Positions 5,156 through 5,184 of a DNA stretch of 5,184 nucleotides are shown piece by piece. Origin of the DNA: CAYONM01 sp964405325 (GTDB lineage: Bacteria > Planctomycetota > UBA11346). The notes under the pieces were generated by a model, which saw nothing but the letters and a program-made list of their open reading frames with translations, was not told the DNA's origin and did not search any database. The position numbers and the translations under genes are program-made. The stretch spans positions 1 to 5,184 of the forward strand of contig CAYONM010000257.1 in the NCBI GenBank assembly GCA_964405325.1. Direction: 5' to 3'. Numbering within the stretch: the first letter of the stretch is position 1; each line of letters starts with the position of its first letter.

Positions 5156-5184
5156 CAAAAAAAGCGAGATGAAAGACTTGTGGG

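Larger units (their letters stand above)
4905..5184. other. Non-coding tail after the hydrolase, holding two hairpins
   Basis: These 280 bases lack a credible gene. A plus-strand frame at 4975-5172 is open only because the long palindrome at 5088-5155 has no stop in that frame; its start has no ribosome site. Apart from the two hairpins listed separately, I see only a tiny AGCG/CGCT stem (4953-4956 with 4960-4963). The next gene would lie beyond the window. Confidence 0.6.

Noticed and set aside
5088..5163. Long hairpin as an intrinsic terminator
   Set aside because: The stem is followed by an A-run on the plus strand and by no T-run on the minus strand, so neither orientation has the required U-tract.
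4975..5172. 65-codon plus-strand open frame across the long hairpin
   Set aside because: It has no ribosome binding site, and its latter half is simply the palindrome read in a stop-free frame.

Overview
The window looks like ordinary chromosomal DNA from a moderately GC-rich Gram-negative bacterium, most likely a gammaproteobacterium. A diderm envelope is indicated by a predicted lipoprotein whose residue after the lipidated cysteine is Ser, the usual outer-membrane sorting signal. I cannot name a genus. Four complete protein genes are supported, and no rRNA, tRNA, CRISPR array or intact mobile element is visible.

Layout. Positions 1-252 are a comparatively AT-rich leader with candidate promoter elements. 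Positions 253-1536 (+) encode a glutamate dehydrogenase of the ~420-residue Glu/Leu/Phe/Val dehydrogenase family, with all catalytic residues in place. A 333-base gap without a recognisable gene (1537-1869) separates it from a convergent gene, 1870-2526 (-), which encodes a lipoprotein-type peptide methionine (S)-sulfoxide reductase (MsrA). This gene has no Shine-Dalgarno sequence; a well-spaced promoter-like sequence would put the transcript start on the A of its ATG. Positions 2527-2779 are intergenic and hold a strong intrinsic terminator that faces the plus strand, where no gene precedes it. An AraC-family regulator (2780-3568, -) is divergent, across only 61 bases, from a cytoplasmic (alpha/alpha)6-barrel glycoside hydrolase (3630-4904, +). 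The hydrolase resembles GH63/GH37-type enzymes, and glucosylglycerate or mannosylglycerate hydrolase is my best guess. The last 280 bases are non-coding and hold a bulged hairpin just after the hydrolase and a very long 28-bp-stem hairpin at 5088-5155. That hairpin is built from 9-base modules and resembles dispersed palindromic repeats found in many bacterial genomes.

How the parts may work together. The AraC protein is the obvious candidate regulator of the hydrolase. If the hydrolase splits glucosylglycerate or a related charged compatible solute, the window would hold two enzymes acting on the pool of negatively charged osmolytes (glutamate and glycosylglycerate). They are not in one operon, so the link is only suggestive. 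MsrA is an envelope repair enzyme with no evident link to its neighbours. I see no clear undescribed multi-gene system. The most interesting items are the long hairpin repeat, the orphan plus-strand terminator, the leaderless-looking msrA start, and the AraC/hydrolase pair.
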